From positions 1 through 45,591 of the forward strand of contig JADFKK010000017.1 in NCBI GenBank assembly GCA_022564995.1: DNA of 45,591 bases. The letters are read 5' to 3'. Positions 7,043 to 14,796 of this stretch are shown piece after piece; the stretch's first letter is position 1, and every line of letters begins with the position of its first letter. Origin of the DNA: Planctomycetota bacterium (GTDB lineage: Bacteria > Planctomycetota > Planctomycetia > Pirellulales > JADFKK01). The notes beneath the pieces are model-generated. The model worked only from the letters and a program-made list of their open reading frames with translations. It ran no database searches and was not told the origin of the DNA. A program made the position numbers and the translations under genes.

Positions 7043-8506
7043 ATGAAAAACCTGTCGAAAGTCGGTCTAGCTGTTTTTCTGTTGTCGGCTTCCGTTTCCG
7101 CAGCCGCCGAGCCCATCGACCTCGCCGCGCGCCGGGAGTTGTTCGTCGACCACTACCTGATCGACAAGCTCGACGGCGCACGGCTGCAATTGCACCGGCC
7201 CGTGCGACGCAACATTGCGTTGAAGCTCGACCAACCTTGGGAAGGCGTTTACTGCGGGTACTTCACGGTCATCCGCGACGACACAATCCCCTCGGGCAAG
7301 AAGTTCCGTATGTATTACCGCGGACTGCCGGCCAACAAAAAAGGCGAGGCCGATCACAGCCGCGGCGAGGTGACCTGCGTGGCAGAAAGCGCCGACGGAA
7401 TCACATTCACGCGGCCGAAGCTGGGGCTGTATGAATCGGGTGGATCGAAGGATAACAACATCATTCTCGCCGGCAGCCCGGCCTGTCATAATTTCAGCCC
7501 GTTTCTCGATTCCCGGCCCGGCGTGTCGACCGCTGAGCGTTACAAGGCGGTTGGGGGAAATCGCCGCACCGGCTTGCTGCCGTTTGTTTCGGCCGACGGG
7601 CTGCATTGGAAGCCGCTTCGCAAAGGGCCGATCATCACCGGCGGGGCCTTCGATTCGCAGAACGTCGTGTTCTGGAGTCCGGTCGAGAAACTCTATGTCA
7701 GCTATTATCGCGTGTTCCGCCAGGGCAAACGGTCGATCGCCCGCACCACGTCGAAGGATTTCCTCACCTGGAGCAAGCCGGTTGACATGAGTTACGGTGA
7801 TACGCCGCGCGAGCATCTTTACACGAATCAAACGCACCCGTACTTTCGCGCGCCGCACATTTATATTTCGCTGCCCAAGCGATTCGCGCCGGGCCGCAAG
7901 GCGCACCGGCCGGAGCACGACGGCCCGCTGGTGATCTCGAAGACTTATGCCGGCGACGTTTCTGAGGGCGTGCTGATGACCACGCGCGGCGGCGACCGCT
8001 ACGACCGCACGTTCATGGAGGCGTTTTTTCGGCCCGGCCGCGACCCGGCCAATTGGGTCTCGCGCACCAACATGGCGGCGCTGAACGTCGTGCCGACTGC
8101 GCCCGACGAAATGTCAATTTACTACTCGCAGCATTACGCCCAGCCAACCCACCACATTCTCCGCACCACGCTCCGCACCGACGGCTTCTCCAGCCTGCGA
8201 GCCGGCTATCGCGGCGGCGAACTGCTGACTAAGCCGCTGAAATTCTCCGGCACCCAACTCGAAATCAACTTCGCCACCAGCGCCGTCGGCAGTGTGCGCA
8301 TCGAACTCCAAGACCCGTCCGGCAAACCGCTTGCCGGCTTTGCCCTGGCCGACTGCAACGAATCCGTAGGAGACCGCATCCGCCACGTCGTCCGTTGGAA
8401 AGCCGGCAATGATCTATCGGAAATCGCCGGCCAGACGATCAGAATGCGGATCGTGCTGAAAGACGCCGATGTGTACTCGTTCCGGTTCGCGGCGACAGAT
8501 GACTGA
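7043..8506 (+). CDS. Exported glycosidase-like five-bladed propeller protein (GH32/43-like)
   Basis: A 487-residue exported protein with a short signal peptide (KVGLAVFLLSASVSAAAEP). The start of the mature part, RRELFVDHYLID, is characteristic of a family common in planctomycetes and related to the GH32/GH43/GH68 propeller fold. Repeated Asp-box-like blades are visible (FRMYYRGL, CVAESADGITFTRPKLGL, FVSADGLHWKPL, YVSYYRVF, RTTSKDFLTWSKP). The C-terminal 100 residues form a beta-sandwich (LEINFATSAVGSVRIELQD). Catalytic residues cannot be assigned by eye, and the substrate is unknown. It lies 2 nt after the small gene and is followed by a paired family A repeat. Confidence 0.82.
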   Translation: MKNLSKVGLAVFLLSASVSAAAEPIDLAARRELFVDHYLIDKLDGARLQLHRPVRRNIALKLDQPWEGVYCGYFTVIRDDTIPSGKKFRMYYRGLPANKKGEADHSRGEVTCVAESADGITFTRPKLGLYESGGSKDNNIILAGSPACHNFSPFLDSRPGVSTAERYKAVGGNRRTGLLPFVSADGLHWKPLRKGPIITGGAFDSQNVVFWSPVEKLYVSYYRVFRQGKRSIARTTSKDFLTWSKPVDMSYGDTPREHLYTNQTHPYFRAPHIYISLPKRFAPGRKAHRPEHDGPLVISKTYAGDVSEGVLMTTRGGDRYDRTFMEAFFRPGRDPANWVSRTNMAALNVVPTAPDEMSIYYSQHYAQPTHHILRTTLRTDGFSSLRAGYRGGELLTKPLKFSGTQLEINFATSAVGSVRIELQDPSGKPLAGFALADCNESVGDRIRHVVRWKAGNDLSEIAGQTIRMRIVLKDADVYSFRFAATDD

Positions 8507-8517
8507 CTCTCCGCTGT

Positions 8518-8592
8518 GTAAAGCCGCGACCAGTGGTCGCGCCCTTCCGAGCGAACGAGTCCGCCGGGCGCGACCACTGGTCGCGGCTTTAC
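8518..8592. repeat. Family A paired palindrome (REPIN-like, A4)
   Basis: Two 27-nt arms (8518-8544 and 8566-8592) are perfect inverted copies around a 21-nt spacer. Each arm is itself a palindrome with core CGCGACCA-G-TGGTCGCG and outer end GTAAAG/CTTTAC. This is the REPIN layout. The right arm ends 22 nt before the sialidase-like gene and its GAGGAG ribosome site. The sequence CTGACTCTCC just before the left arm recurs before A5. Confidence 0.9.
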
Positions 8593-8614
8593 AAGACAAC
8601 ACGAGGAGTAATCA

Positions 8615-9601
8615 ATGTCTCGACAAAATCTCTGCACCACGCTGTTCGCGCTGCTCTTCCTCGCGTCAACCATCTCCGCCGCCGACAAACCCACGCTGCT
8701 TGAAGCCCGCAAAATATGGGACCGCGGCGGCCACAACGCCTTTACCGACCTGGTGCGGCACAACAACCGCTGGTACTGCGTCTTTCGCGAGGCGAAGGGG
8801 CACGTCTCGCCGGAGGGAAAGATTCGCGTGCTCACCTCAAGCGACGGAAAAAAGTGGACCTCCGCGGCGCTGCTTTCCCGGGCGAAGTCCGATCTCCGCG
8901 ACCCGAAGATCAACGTCGCGCCCGATGGCCGGCTGATGGTCCTGGGGGCCGCCTCCTGGCACGAGAAAACCGCCAAGGTGAATCGCCAGCCGATGGTCTG
9001 GTTCTCCAAAGACGGTAAGGCCTGGAGCGAGGGCGTCGAAGTGGCCGAGCCGAACTTCTGGCTGTGGCGCGTTACCTGGCACAAGGGCGTCGCCCGCGGC
9101 ATCGGCTACGGCCGCCGCGGGAACAACCGCCAGATTCGCTTGTACGAAAGCCGCGACGGCGTCGACTACAAAACGCTGGTGTCGAATCTGTTCGACAAGG
9201 GCTATCCGAACGAGACGTCGATCATCTACCAGAAAAATGACACCGCGCTGTGCCTGCTCCGCCGCGACGGCAAGCCCAACACCGGCTTGCTCGGCACGTC
9301 GCAGCCGCCCTACACCAAGTGGACCTGGAAAGACCTCGGCGTGCGCATCGGCGGCCCGCACATGATTCAGCTTCCCGACGGCCGGCTGCTTGCGGCCACC
9401 CGGCTTTACGATAAGCCGGTCCGCACCGCCCTGAGTTGGCTCGACCCCAAGACCGGCACGCTCAAGGAATTCCTCACTCTGCCCTCCGGCGGCGACACCA
9501 GCTATCCCGGCCTCGTCTGGCACGACGGCGTGCTGTGGGTCAGCTATTACGCTTCGCACGAGGGGAAGACGAGTATTTATTTGGCGAGGGTGAAGCTGTA
9601 G
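8615..9601 (+). CDS. Exported sialidase-like (BNR/Asp-box) propeller protein
   Basis: A 328-residue exported protein. The ATG has a strong GAGGAG at 8603-8608 and opens a signal peptide (NLCTTLFALLFLASTISAAD). The body carries repeated Asp-box-like turns: SSDGKKWTSAALL, SKDGKAWSEG, SRDGVDYKT. Also typical are WYCVFREAKGH near the N-terminus, APDGRLMVLG and LPDGRLLAATR. This pattern fits the six-bladed exo-alpha-sialidase superfamily. The sialidase catalytic arginine triad cannot be confirmed by reading, so the substrate is left open. It stands between two paired family A repeats, which could isolate its transcript from its neighbours. Confidence 0.82.
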   Translation: MSRQNLCTTLFALLFLASTISAADKPTLLEARKIWDRGGHNAFTDLVRHNNRWYCVFREAKGHVSPEGKIRVLTSSDGKKWTSAALLSRAKSDLRDPKINVAPDGRLMVLGAASWHEKTAKVNRQPMVWFSKDGKAWSEGVEVAEPNFWLWRVTWHKGVARGIGYGRRGNNRQIRLYESRDGVDYKTLVSNLFDKGYPNETSIIYQKNDTALCLLRRDGKPNTGLLGTSQPPYTKWTWKDLGVRIGGPHMIQLPDGRLLAATRLYDKPVRTALSWLDPKTGTLKEFLTLPSGGDTSYPGLVWHDGVLWVSYYASHEGKTSIYLARVKL

Positions 9602-9636
9602 AGCCGACGACTGACTCTCCCTGCCGCCATCGAAAT

Positions 9637-9710
9637 GTAAAGTCGCGACCAATGGTCGCGCCCATCGAGCGGCCGAGTCCGCCGGGCGCGACCACTGGTC
9701 GCGGCTTTAC
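9637..9710. repeat. Family A paired palindrome (REPIN-like, A5)
   Basis: Same layout as A4: arms 9637-9663 and 9684-9710 are inverted, with two mismatches between them, around a 20-nt spacer that closely resembles the A4 spacer (GAGCG..CGAGTCCGCC). The preceding CTGACTCTCC is also shared, so the repeat unit is longer than the hairpins alone. The right arm ends 34 nt before the DUF1501 start. Confidence 0.9.
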
Positions 9711-9732
9711 AGTACAACACGTCCATTTCGCG

Positions 9733-9738
9733 TATAAT
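9733..9738 (+). promoter_or_regulatory. Consensus -10 box close to the DUF1501 start
   Basis: A perfect TATAAT lies only 6 nt before the ATG at 9745. A transcript starting at the usual distance would begin at or next to the start codon, and no Shine-Dalgarno is visible, so a leaderless mRNA is possible. No good -35 hexamer is seen at 17 nt; TTTACA at 9706-9711 is 21 nt away. Confidence 0.4.
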
Positions 9739-9744
9739 GCGGTC

Positions 9745-11178
9745 ATGAATTTTCCTTCGCACCATATCACGCCCTCTCGCCGCGACTTTCTCGCCCGCGC
9801 CGGCGGCGGGATGGGGATGTTGGCGCTCGCGGCGATGCTCGCCGATGAGGTGCAGGCGGGCGATGCGAAGCGCGTCGCCAATCCCCTCGCCCCCAAAAGG
9901 CCCCACTTCAAACCGCGGGCCAAGCGCGTGATCTGGCTGTTCATGCACGGCGGGCCGAGCCATGTCGATCTCTTCGACCCCAAGCCGGAGCTGATCAAAT
10001 ACGCCGGCAAGCCTTTGCCCAAAGAGTTGGGCGCCGTGATGACGCGCCGCAAGGTCGCCCAGAACGCCTTGCTCGGCCCGGTCCGCCCGTTTCGCAAATG
10101 TGGTAAGTCGGGCCTGCCGATCAGCCGATTCTTCGAGCATCTGCCGGAGGTGGCCGACGAGTTGTGCGTGATCCGTTCGCTGCATGGCGACAGCGTGAAT
10201 CATCCTCAGAGCGTTTATCAGATGAACACCGGCAGCATTCTGATGGGCAAGCCGAGCGCCGGCAGTTGGGTCGCCTACGGGCTGGGCACCGAGAACGCGG
10301 ACATGCCGGCCTTCATCGTGCTGCCCGACCCGGGCGGCGGCATCAAGGGCGGCCCGCCGGCCTGGGGCAGCGCGTTTTTGCCGGCCACCTATCAAGGCAC
10401 GACGCTACGGCCGGGCCGAGCGCCGATCCTGAACTTACGACCGCAGAAGCAAATCTCCGCGGCGCAACAACGCGCGACGCTCAATCTGATCGGGCGGCTT
10501 AATCGGCAGCACTTAAATGACCGCGACAACGACGATGAACTTTCCGCCCGCATCGCCGCCTACGAGTTGGCCTTTCGTATGCAGTCGGCCGCGCCGGATT
10601 TGGTCGATATCGAAAAGGAAACGCCCGAGACGCTCAAGCTGTATGGTGTCGATCAAAAGGAGACCCGCGAGTTCGGCACGCGCTGCCTGCTGGCCCGGCG
10701 GATGATCGAAAGCGGCGTGCGATTCGTGCAGCTTTACTCCGGCAACACGGGCGGTTGGGATGCCCACAGCAATGTTGAGCAGAATCACGGCGCGATGTGC
10801 CGGCGAACCGACAAGCCGATCACGGGCCTGCTGTTGGATCTGCGCCGCCGCGGCCTGCTCGACGAGACGCTGGTCATCTGGGGCGGCGAATTCGGCCGCA
10901 TGCCGATGAGCGAGCAAGGCAAAGGCCGCGACCACAACCCCTGGGGCTATTGCGTCTGGCTGGCCGGCGCCGGAGTGCGCGGCGGCAGCCACTACGGCGC
11001 CACCGACCCGGTCGGGCTGCGGGCCGCCGAAGACAAGGTGCATGTGCGAGATTTGCACGCGACCATTTTGCACTTGCTGGGGTTGGACTACGAGCAGTTG
11101 ACGTTTAATCACAACGGGCTGGATGAGCGGCTCACGGGGCCGAGCGAGGCGCGGGTGGTGAAGGAGATATTGGGGTAA
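9745..11178 (+). CDS. DUF1501 protein with Tat signal
   Basis: A 477-residue exported protein of the DUF1501 family (sulfatase/alkaline-phosphatase-like fold, function unproven). The N-terminus SRRDFLARAGGGMGMLALAA is a twin-arginine signal, so the protein should be exported folded. Family landmarks are KRVIWLFMHGGPSHVDLFDPKP, CGKSGLPISRFFEHLPEVAD, RSLHGDSVNHPQS, MPAFIVLPDPGGGIKGG, GGWDAHSNVEQNH, WGGEFGRMP, GRDHNPWGYCVWLAGAGV and the C-terminal DLHATILHLLGLD. In planctomycetes this family normally sits next to a DUF1549/DUF1553 gene. Here that partner lies downstream, but a transposase gene separates the pair. Confidence 0.93.
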   Translation: MNFPSHHITPSRRDFLARAGGGMGMLALAAMLADEVQAGDAKRVANPLAPKRPHFKPRAKRVIWLFMHGGPSHVDLFDPKPELIKYAGKPLPKELGAVMTRRKVAQNALLGPVRPFRKCGKSGLPISRFFEHLPEVADELCVIRSLHGDSVNHPQSVYQMNTGSILMGKPSAGSWVAYGLGTENADMPAFIVLPDPGGGIKGGPPAWGSAFLPATYQGTTLRPGRAPILNLRPQKQISAAQQRATLNLIGRLNRQHLNDRDNDDELSARIAAYELAFRMQSAAPDLVDIEKETPETLKLYGVDQKETREFGTRCLLARRMIESGVRFVQLYSGNTGGWDAHSNVEQNHGAMCRRTDKPITGLLLDLRRRGLLDETLVIWGGEFGRMPMSEQGKGRDHNPWGYCVWLAGAGVRGGSHYGATDPVGLRAAEDKVHVRDLHATILHLLGLDYEQLTFNHNGLDERLTGPSEARVVKEILG

Positions 11179-11179
11179 C

Positions 11180-11204
11180 CGTGGCACCGGCGTCCCGCCG
11201 GTGG
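11180..11204 (+). repeat. Family B palindrome upstream of the transposase (B1)
   Basis: GTGGCACCGGCGTCCCGCCG and the next four bases contain the hairpin CACCGGCG-TCC-CGCCGGTG (8-bp stem). The inverse orientation occurs twice downstream of the transposase, at 11843-11868 and 11888-11913, so the transposase gene is bracketed by inverted copies. Confidence 0.9.
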
Positions 11205-11254
11205 AGAACTGTCGTGGTTCCTAATGCAACCATATACAAGATGACGAAAACACG

Positions 11255-11824
11255 ATGGCCAAACGCAAAAGCATCAAGTCGTTCGACAGAACACACCGTA
11301 ATCTGCCTCATTGGCAAGAACCCGGCAGTGTGTACTTCATCACCTGGAACACGATCGACAATCGAAACCTAACTCCCGAAGAAAAGACGATCACACTGGG
11401 TGCGATCCAGTTTTGGAACAACACTCGCTGGACCGTGTTTACGTCAGTCGTCATGCCAGATCACGTCCATGTGTTGGTCCAGCCGCTTAGGATGATCGAC
11501 GAGGAGCAAGCACCGAAGCCTAGCCCCGTCACGCAACCGATCGCCGCAGGCGATGTCCGCGGCTTCTGGCCGTTGAGTGTCTTGCTTCACAGCGTCAAGA
11601 GTTACTCTGCGCACGAGATCGCCAAAACGCGCGGCCGTAAGGGGAGCGTCTGGCTAGACGAACGGTACGATCGAATCATGCGCGACGATGAGGAATTCTG
11701 GTTGCGATGGCAGTACATCCGAGATAACCCAGTGAAGGCGGAGTTGGCGAGGGCGCCGGAAGAGTATGAGTGGTTTTATCAGCAATCGGGCCTTGAAGGG
11801 CCGGATCAAGGCGCGACCGGTTGA
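11255..11824 (+). CDS. REP-associated tyrosine transposase (RAYT, Y1_Tnp family)
   Basis: A 189-residue single-strand HUH nuclease of the RAYT/TnpA-REP type. RAYTs bind and cleave REP hairpins and are thought to spread them. The HUH motif is VVMPDHVHVLVQP with His70 and His72. The likely catalytic tyrosine is Tyr117 in SVKSYSAHEIAK. The N-terminal LPHWQEPGSVYFITWNT and the C-terminal WQYIRDNPVKAELA are typical of RAYTs. Family B palindromes lie on both sides in opposite orientation, which makes family B its probable substrate. There are no IS-type terminal repeats, as expected for RAYTs. It sits between DUF1501 and its usual DUF1549/DUF1553 partner. Confidence 0.9.
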   Translation: MAKRKSIKSFDRTHRNLPHWQEPGSVYFITWNTIDNRNLTPEEKTITLGAIQFWNNTRWTVFTSVVMPDHVHVLVQPLRMIDEEQAPKPSPVTQPIAAGDVRGFWPLSVLLHSVKSYSAHEIAKTRGRKGSVWLDERYDRIMRDDEEFWLRWQYIRDNPVKAELARAPEEYEWFYQQSGLEGPDQGATG

Positions 11825-11842
11825 TGGCGATGGAGCAGGCTT

Positions 11843-11913
11843 TCACCGGCGGGACGCCGGTGCCACGGGTGGATGACTGGATGTTTTTCACCGGCGGGAC
11901 GCCGGTGCCACGG
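11843..11913. repeat. Family B palindromes downstream of the transposase (B2, B3)
   Basis: Two direct copies of TCACCGGCGGGACGCCGGTG (11843-11868 and 11888-11913, each followed by CCACGG), spaced 45 nt apart. Both are inverted relative to B1. B3 ends directly at the GGGGAG ribosome site of the next gene, so a hairpin here could affect translation start. Confidence 0.9.
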
Positions 11914-11923
11914 GGAGTTAGTT

Positions 11924-13912
11924 TTGGATCGAACGCGAACTGTTGCTGTCTCGCTGCTCTTGCTGATGCTGGTCAGCAGTCTGTCGCTGCGCGCTGATGA
12001 AGCGGAGGAAAACGTGACGATCAGCGAAGCCCCGATCACCGAGGAAGATCGGGAGCATTGGGCGTTTGGCCGGTTGATTCGGCCCGAGGTTCCGGAATTG
12101 AAAAGCCGCTTGCGGTTTAGCAATCCGATCGACGCTTTCGTCGAGGCTCGCTTGGAACGCGACGGCCTTCGCCCGCTTCCGCTGGCGGGTCGGACCACGT
12201 TGATCCGCCGGCTTTCGTTTGATTTGACGGGGCTGCCGCCGACGCCGGGCGAGGTCGATGCGTTTTTGGCGGATGGCCGCCCGGACGCTTACGAGCGACT
12301 CGTCGACCGGCTGCTGGCTTCGCCGGCTTATGGAGAACGCTGGGCGCAGCACTGGCTCGATTTGGCCCGCTTCGCGGAGACGGACGGGTTCGAGCACGAC
12401 AAGGTGCGGCGCGAAGCCTGGCGATATCGTGATTGGGTGATCGACGCGCTCAATCGCGACATGCCCTACGATCAATTCATCACCTGGCAACTGGCCGGCG
12501 ACGAAGTGGCGCCCGACAATCCGGCGGCCCGCACGGCTACGGCGTTCTGTCTTTCCGGGCCGGACATGCCGGACATCAACTCGCAGGAAGAGCGACGCCA
12601 CAGCCTGCTCAACGAGCTGACCGCGACGGTCGGCAGCACGCTGATGGCCCTGCAAGTCGGCTGCGCCCAGTGTCACGACCACAAGTACGATCCGATCAGC
12701 CAGGCCGACTTCTATCGGCTGCGGGCCATCTTTCAGCCGGCGGTTCACGTCACGCGGGACAAATCGGTGAGCGTGCTGCGTGAGCGGGGCGGGAAGTTGG
12801 AGCCGGCGTATCTGATGATTCGCGGCGATTGGCGGAGAAAGGGGCCGGAAGTGCAGCCAGGGTTTCTGCGGATCGTGAATGCGGGGAAAGATGGCGTGGC
12901 AAATCCGCAAGCGGTGGGCAAGAGCAGTGGGCGGCGCACGGCTTTGGCGCGCTGGCTTACGCGGGCGGATCATCCGCTGACGAGTCGGGTGATCGTGAAC
13001 CGGCTTTGGCAGCATCACTTTGGCCACGGGCTGTGCCGCTCGCCGAGCGACTTTGGGGTACTTGGCTTGGAGCCGGAGCACCTGGAATTGCTCGATTGGC
13101 TGGCGACGGAACTCGTGCGGCGGAAGTGGAGTCTCAAGGCGACGCACCGGCTGATGGTCACCTCGCGGGCGTATCGCCGGGCCAGCCGGCCCAGCGACGC
13201 ATCTTGGTCGGACGAGGTGCGAAAAGTGGCCAAGGTGAACTGGAAGGCGGCCCTCGAAAAAGATCCCGCCAACGAATTGCTGGCCCGCTTCTCGCGGCGG
13301 CGACTAGAGGGCGAGGCCATTCGCGACGCGATGCTCTCAGCGGCCGGTGTGCTCAACGCAAAACGCGGCGGGCCGGGCGTGAGGCCGCCGCTGCCGGCCG
13401 AATTGGTCAAGACGTTGCTGTCGAACCAGTGGAAGGTCACGCCCGACGAGCAGGAGCATTTTCGGCGAAGCATCTATGTCTTCGCCCGGCGGAATCTTCG
13501 TTACCCGATCTTCGAGGCCTTCGACCGCCCGGACGGCAATGCAAGCTGTCCAAGGCGTTCGCGATCGACCACCGCTCCGCAGTCGTTGCTGCTACTGAAC
13601 TCGCGGCTGTCGCTCGATCTGGCCCGCCGGCTGGCCGGGCGAGTGATCGCCGAGACGAAGGCGGACGACGCGGCGCGGATCGAGCGGCTTTATCGTTTGA
13701 CGCTTGGGCGTCGACCCACGAAGCAAGAACTGATCGATTGCGGAGAATTCCTCAAAAGGCAGCAGCGACGGTTGAGGGCAAAACCTCGTCGATCGGACAC
13801 ATTGGCGCTGCCGATTCCCGCCGCCAAAGGCCTCGACCCACATGCCGCCGCCGCGCTGGTCGATTTGTCGCTGGCGATGCTCAACCTGAGCGAATTCATC
13901 TACATCGATTGA
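11924..13912 (+). CDS. DUF1549/DUF1553 (PSCyt2/PSD1) planctomycete protein
   Basis: A 662-residue exported protein. I chose the TTG at 11924 because GGGGAG at 11912-11917 lies 6 nt upstream and it gives a signal peptide (VAVSLLLLMLVSSLSLRAD); an upstream ATG would translate the repeat B3. The DUF1549 region carries LIRRLSFDLTGLPPTPGEVD, ERWAQHWLDLARFAETDG and GCAQCHDHKYDPI, a CxxCH-like element at residues 247-251. The DUF1553 region carries LTSRVIVNRLWQHHFGHGL, SDFGVLG, RRLEGEAIRDAMLSAAG and NLRYPIFEAFDRPD. The N-terminal cytochrome c-like PSCyt1 domain found in longer relatives is absent. The function of the family is not established. Confidence 0.92.
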   Translation: MDRTRTVAVSLLLLMLVSSLSLRADEAEENVTISEAPITEEDREHWAFGRLIRPEVPELKSRLRFSNPIDAFVEARLERDGLRPLPLAGRTTLIRRLSFDLTGLPPTPGEVDAFLADGRPDAYERLVDRLLASPAYGERWAQHWLDLARFAETDGFEHDKVRREAWRYRDWVIDALNRDMPYDQFITWQLAGDEVAPDNPAARTATAFCLSGPDMPDINSQEERRHSLLNELTATVGSTLMALQVGCAQCHDHKYDPISQADFYRLRAIFQPAVHVTRDKSVSVLRERGGKLEPAYLMIRGDWRRKGPEVQPGFLRIVNAGKDGVANPQAVGKSSGRRTALARWLTRADHPLTSRVIVNRLWQHHFGHGLCRSPSDFGVLGLEPEHLELLDWLATELVRRKWSLKATHRLMVTSRAYRRASRPSDASWSDEVRKVAKVNWKAALEKDPANELLARFSRRRLEGEAIRDAMLSAAGVLNAKRGGPGVRPPLPAELVKTLLSNQWKVTPDEQEHFRRSIYVFARRNLRYPIFEAFDRPDGNASCPRRSRSTTAPQSLLLLNSRLSLDLARRLAGRVIAETKADDAARIERLYRLTLGRRPTKQELIDCGEFLKRQQRRLRAKPRRSDTLALPIPAAKGLDPHAAAALVDLSLAMLNLSEFIYID

Positions 13913-13914
13913 CC

Positions 13915-14724
13915 GTGAGCGAATCCCAACCGCCAGTTCGCGTGATCAAAACCCGTGGCCGGGGCCACGAAGCCTTGGTCGAGATCGATGGCCGCCAGTT
14001 GGTCGTAACCGACGCTTTCAGCCCACCCGGCGATGCCACGGCCTGCGATGTGCCGCTCTGGGCTGCCCGGCTGTTCGGCACGGTGGACGAGGGGCGCCAT
14101 GCCATCCGCGACGTGATTCGCGTCAACCCCGACGGCATCACCAGGATCGTGCAGCGCGGCGTCGGGCTCTGGCTGGCCCACGGTAGGATCGAAGCGATTC
14201 ACCCCTTCGAGATGAACTGCGGCTCGGTTCCCGTGACGATATGGAACTTGACCGACGACGATCCATCGTGGATTCATCACTTCATGACCGCCCCGCTCAA
14301 TCGGCTGGAACTGACCGGCCGCTTGGGCGCCGAGGACGAACAGGGCAATCTGCTGCTGCCCGAACTGCCGCCGTTGGGGACGGAGGTCGAACTGGAGGCG
14401 GTCGTGTTAAGAGAACGCGCGGCGGCGCGAAATGCCGACCCACAGTTCTCGCCGCAATTGCCCGCAGGCGCCGGCTTCGACGTCCAGAAACACTACACGA
14501 TGCGCCAACTGCTAACGCTGATGACGGCCGCCACGGTCGTGCTCGGCGTGTTGCGGCTGTTGCCACCATCGCTGGGCGCGTCGCTCGTCGGGATGGTCGT
14601 GCTCGCAACCATGTTCTTCGCCACCGACCAGCGCACCGCCCCGGCCATCGTCCGCCTGGCCTGGTGGATGCTGCTGGCGATTTACCTGATCTCGGTCGCG
14701 GTCACGATGCGCGGGATGCTGTAG
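13915..14724 (+). CDS. Unknown protein with C-terminal membrane segments
   Basis: A 269-residue protein starting with GTG 2 nt after the stop of the DUF1549/DUF1553 gene, so probably translationally coupled. Residues 1-190 are soluble with many beta-like stretches (HEALVEIDGRQLVVTDAF, ITRIVQRGVGLWLAHGRIEA, GTEVELEAVVLRE). The C-terminus has two or three membrane helices (LLTLMTAATVVLGVLRLL, LGASLVGMVVLATMFFA, LAWWMLLAIYLISVAVTM). I do not recognise a family. Its TAG stop lies inside the repeat E arm. Confidence 0.75.
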   Translation: MSESQPPVRVIKTRGRGHEALVEIDGRQLVVTDAFSPPGDATACDVPLWAARLFGTVDEGRHAIRDVIRVNPDGITRIVQRGVGLWLAHGRIEAIHPFEMNCGSVPVTIWNLTDDDPSWIHHFMTAPLNRLELTGRLGAEDEQGNLLLPELPPLGTEVELEAVVLRERAAARNADPQFSPQLPAGAGFDVQKHYTMRQLLTLMTAATVVLGVLRLLPPSLGASLVGMVVLATMFFATDQRTAPAIVRLAWWMLLAIYLISVAVTMRGML

Positions 14725-14796
14725 GTTATGCTTCAGCATAACGAACGTGTCGGCGCCGGAATCTAACCGTCGCTGTTATGCTGAAGCATAACCTAC
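14721..14796. repeat. Paired palindrome (family E) between convergent genes
   Basis: Arms 14721-14742 and 14775-14796 are 22-nt perfect inverted copies. Each arm is also a hairpin (GTTATGC-TTCA-GCATAAC). The stop codons of both convergent genes, TAG at 14722-14724 on + and TAG at 14793-14795 on -, are part of the arms. There is no U tract, but the position suggests a bidirectional transcript-end structure. Confidence 0.88.

Noticed and set aside
8518..9710. CRISPR array
   Set aside because: The repeats here and elsewhere are inverted pairs with short fixed spacers, not regularly spaced direct repeats with unique spacers; no cas gene is present.
11873..11923. Upstream ATG start of the DUF1549/DUF1553 gene
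   Set aside because: It would translate the family B palindrome; the TTG at 11924 has a well-placed GGGGAG.
12829..13914. Long open frame before the membrane protein gene, same frame
   Set aside because: It overlaps the DUF1549/DUF1553 gene completely in another frame; the coupled GTG at 13915 is the better start.
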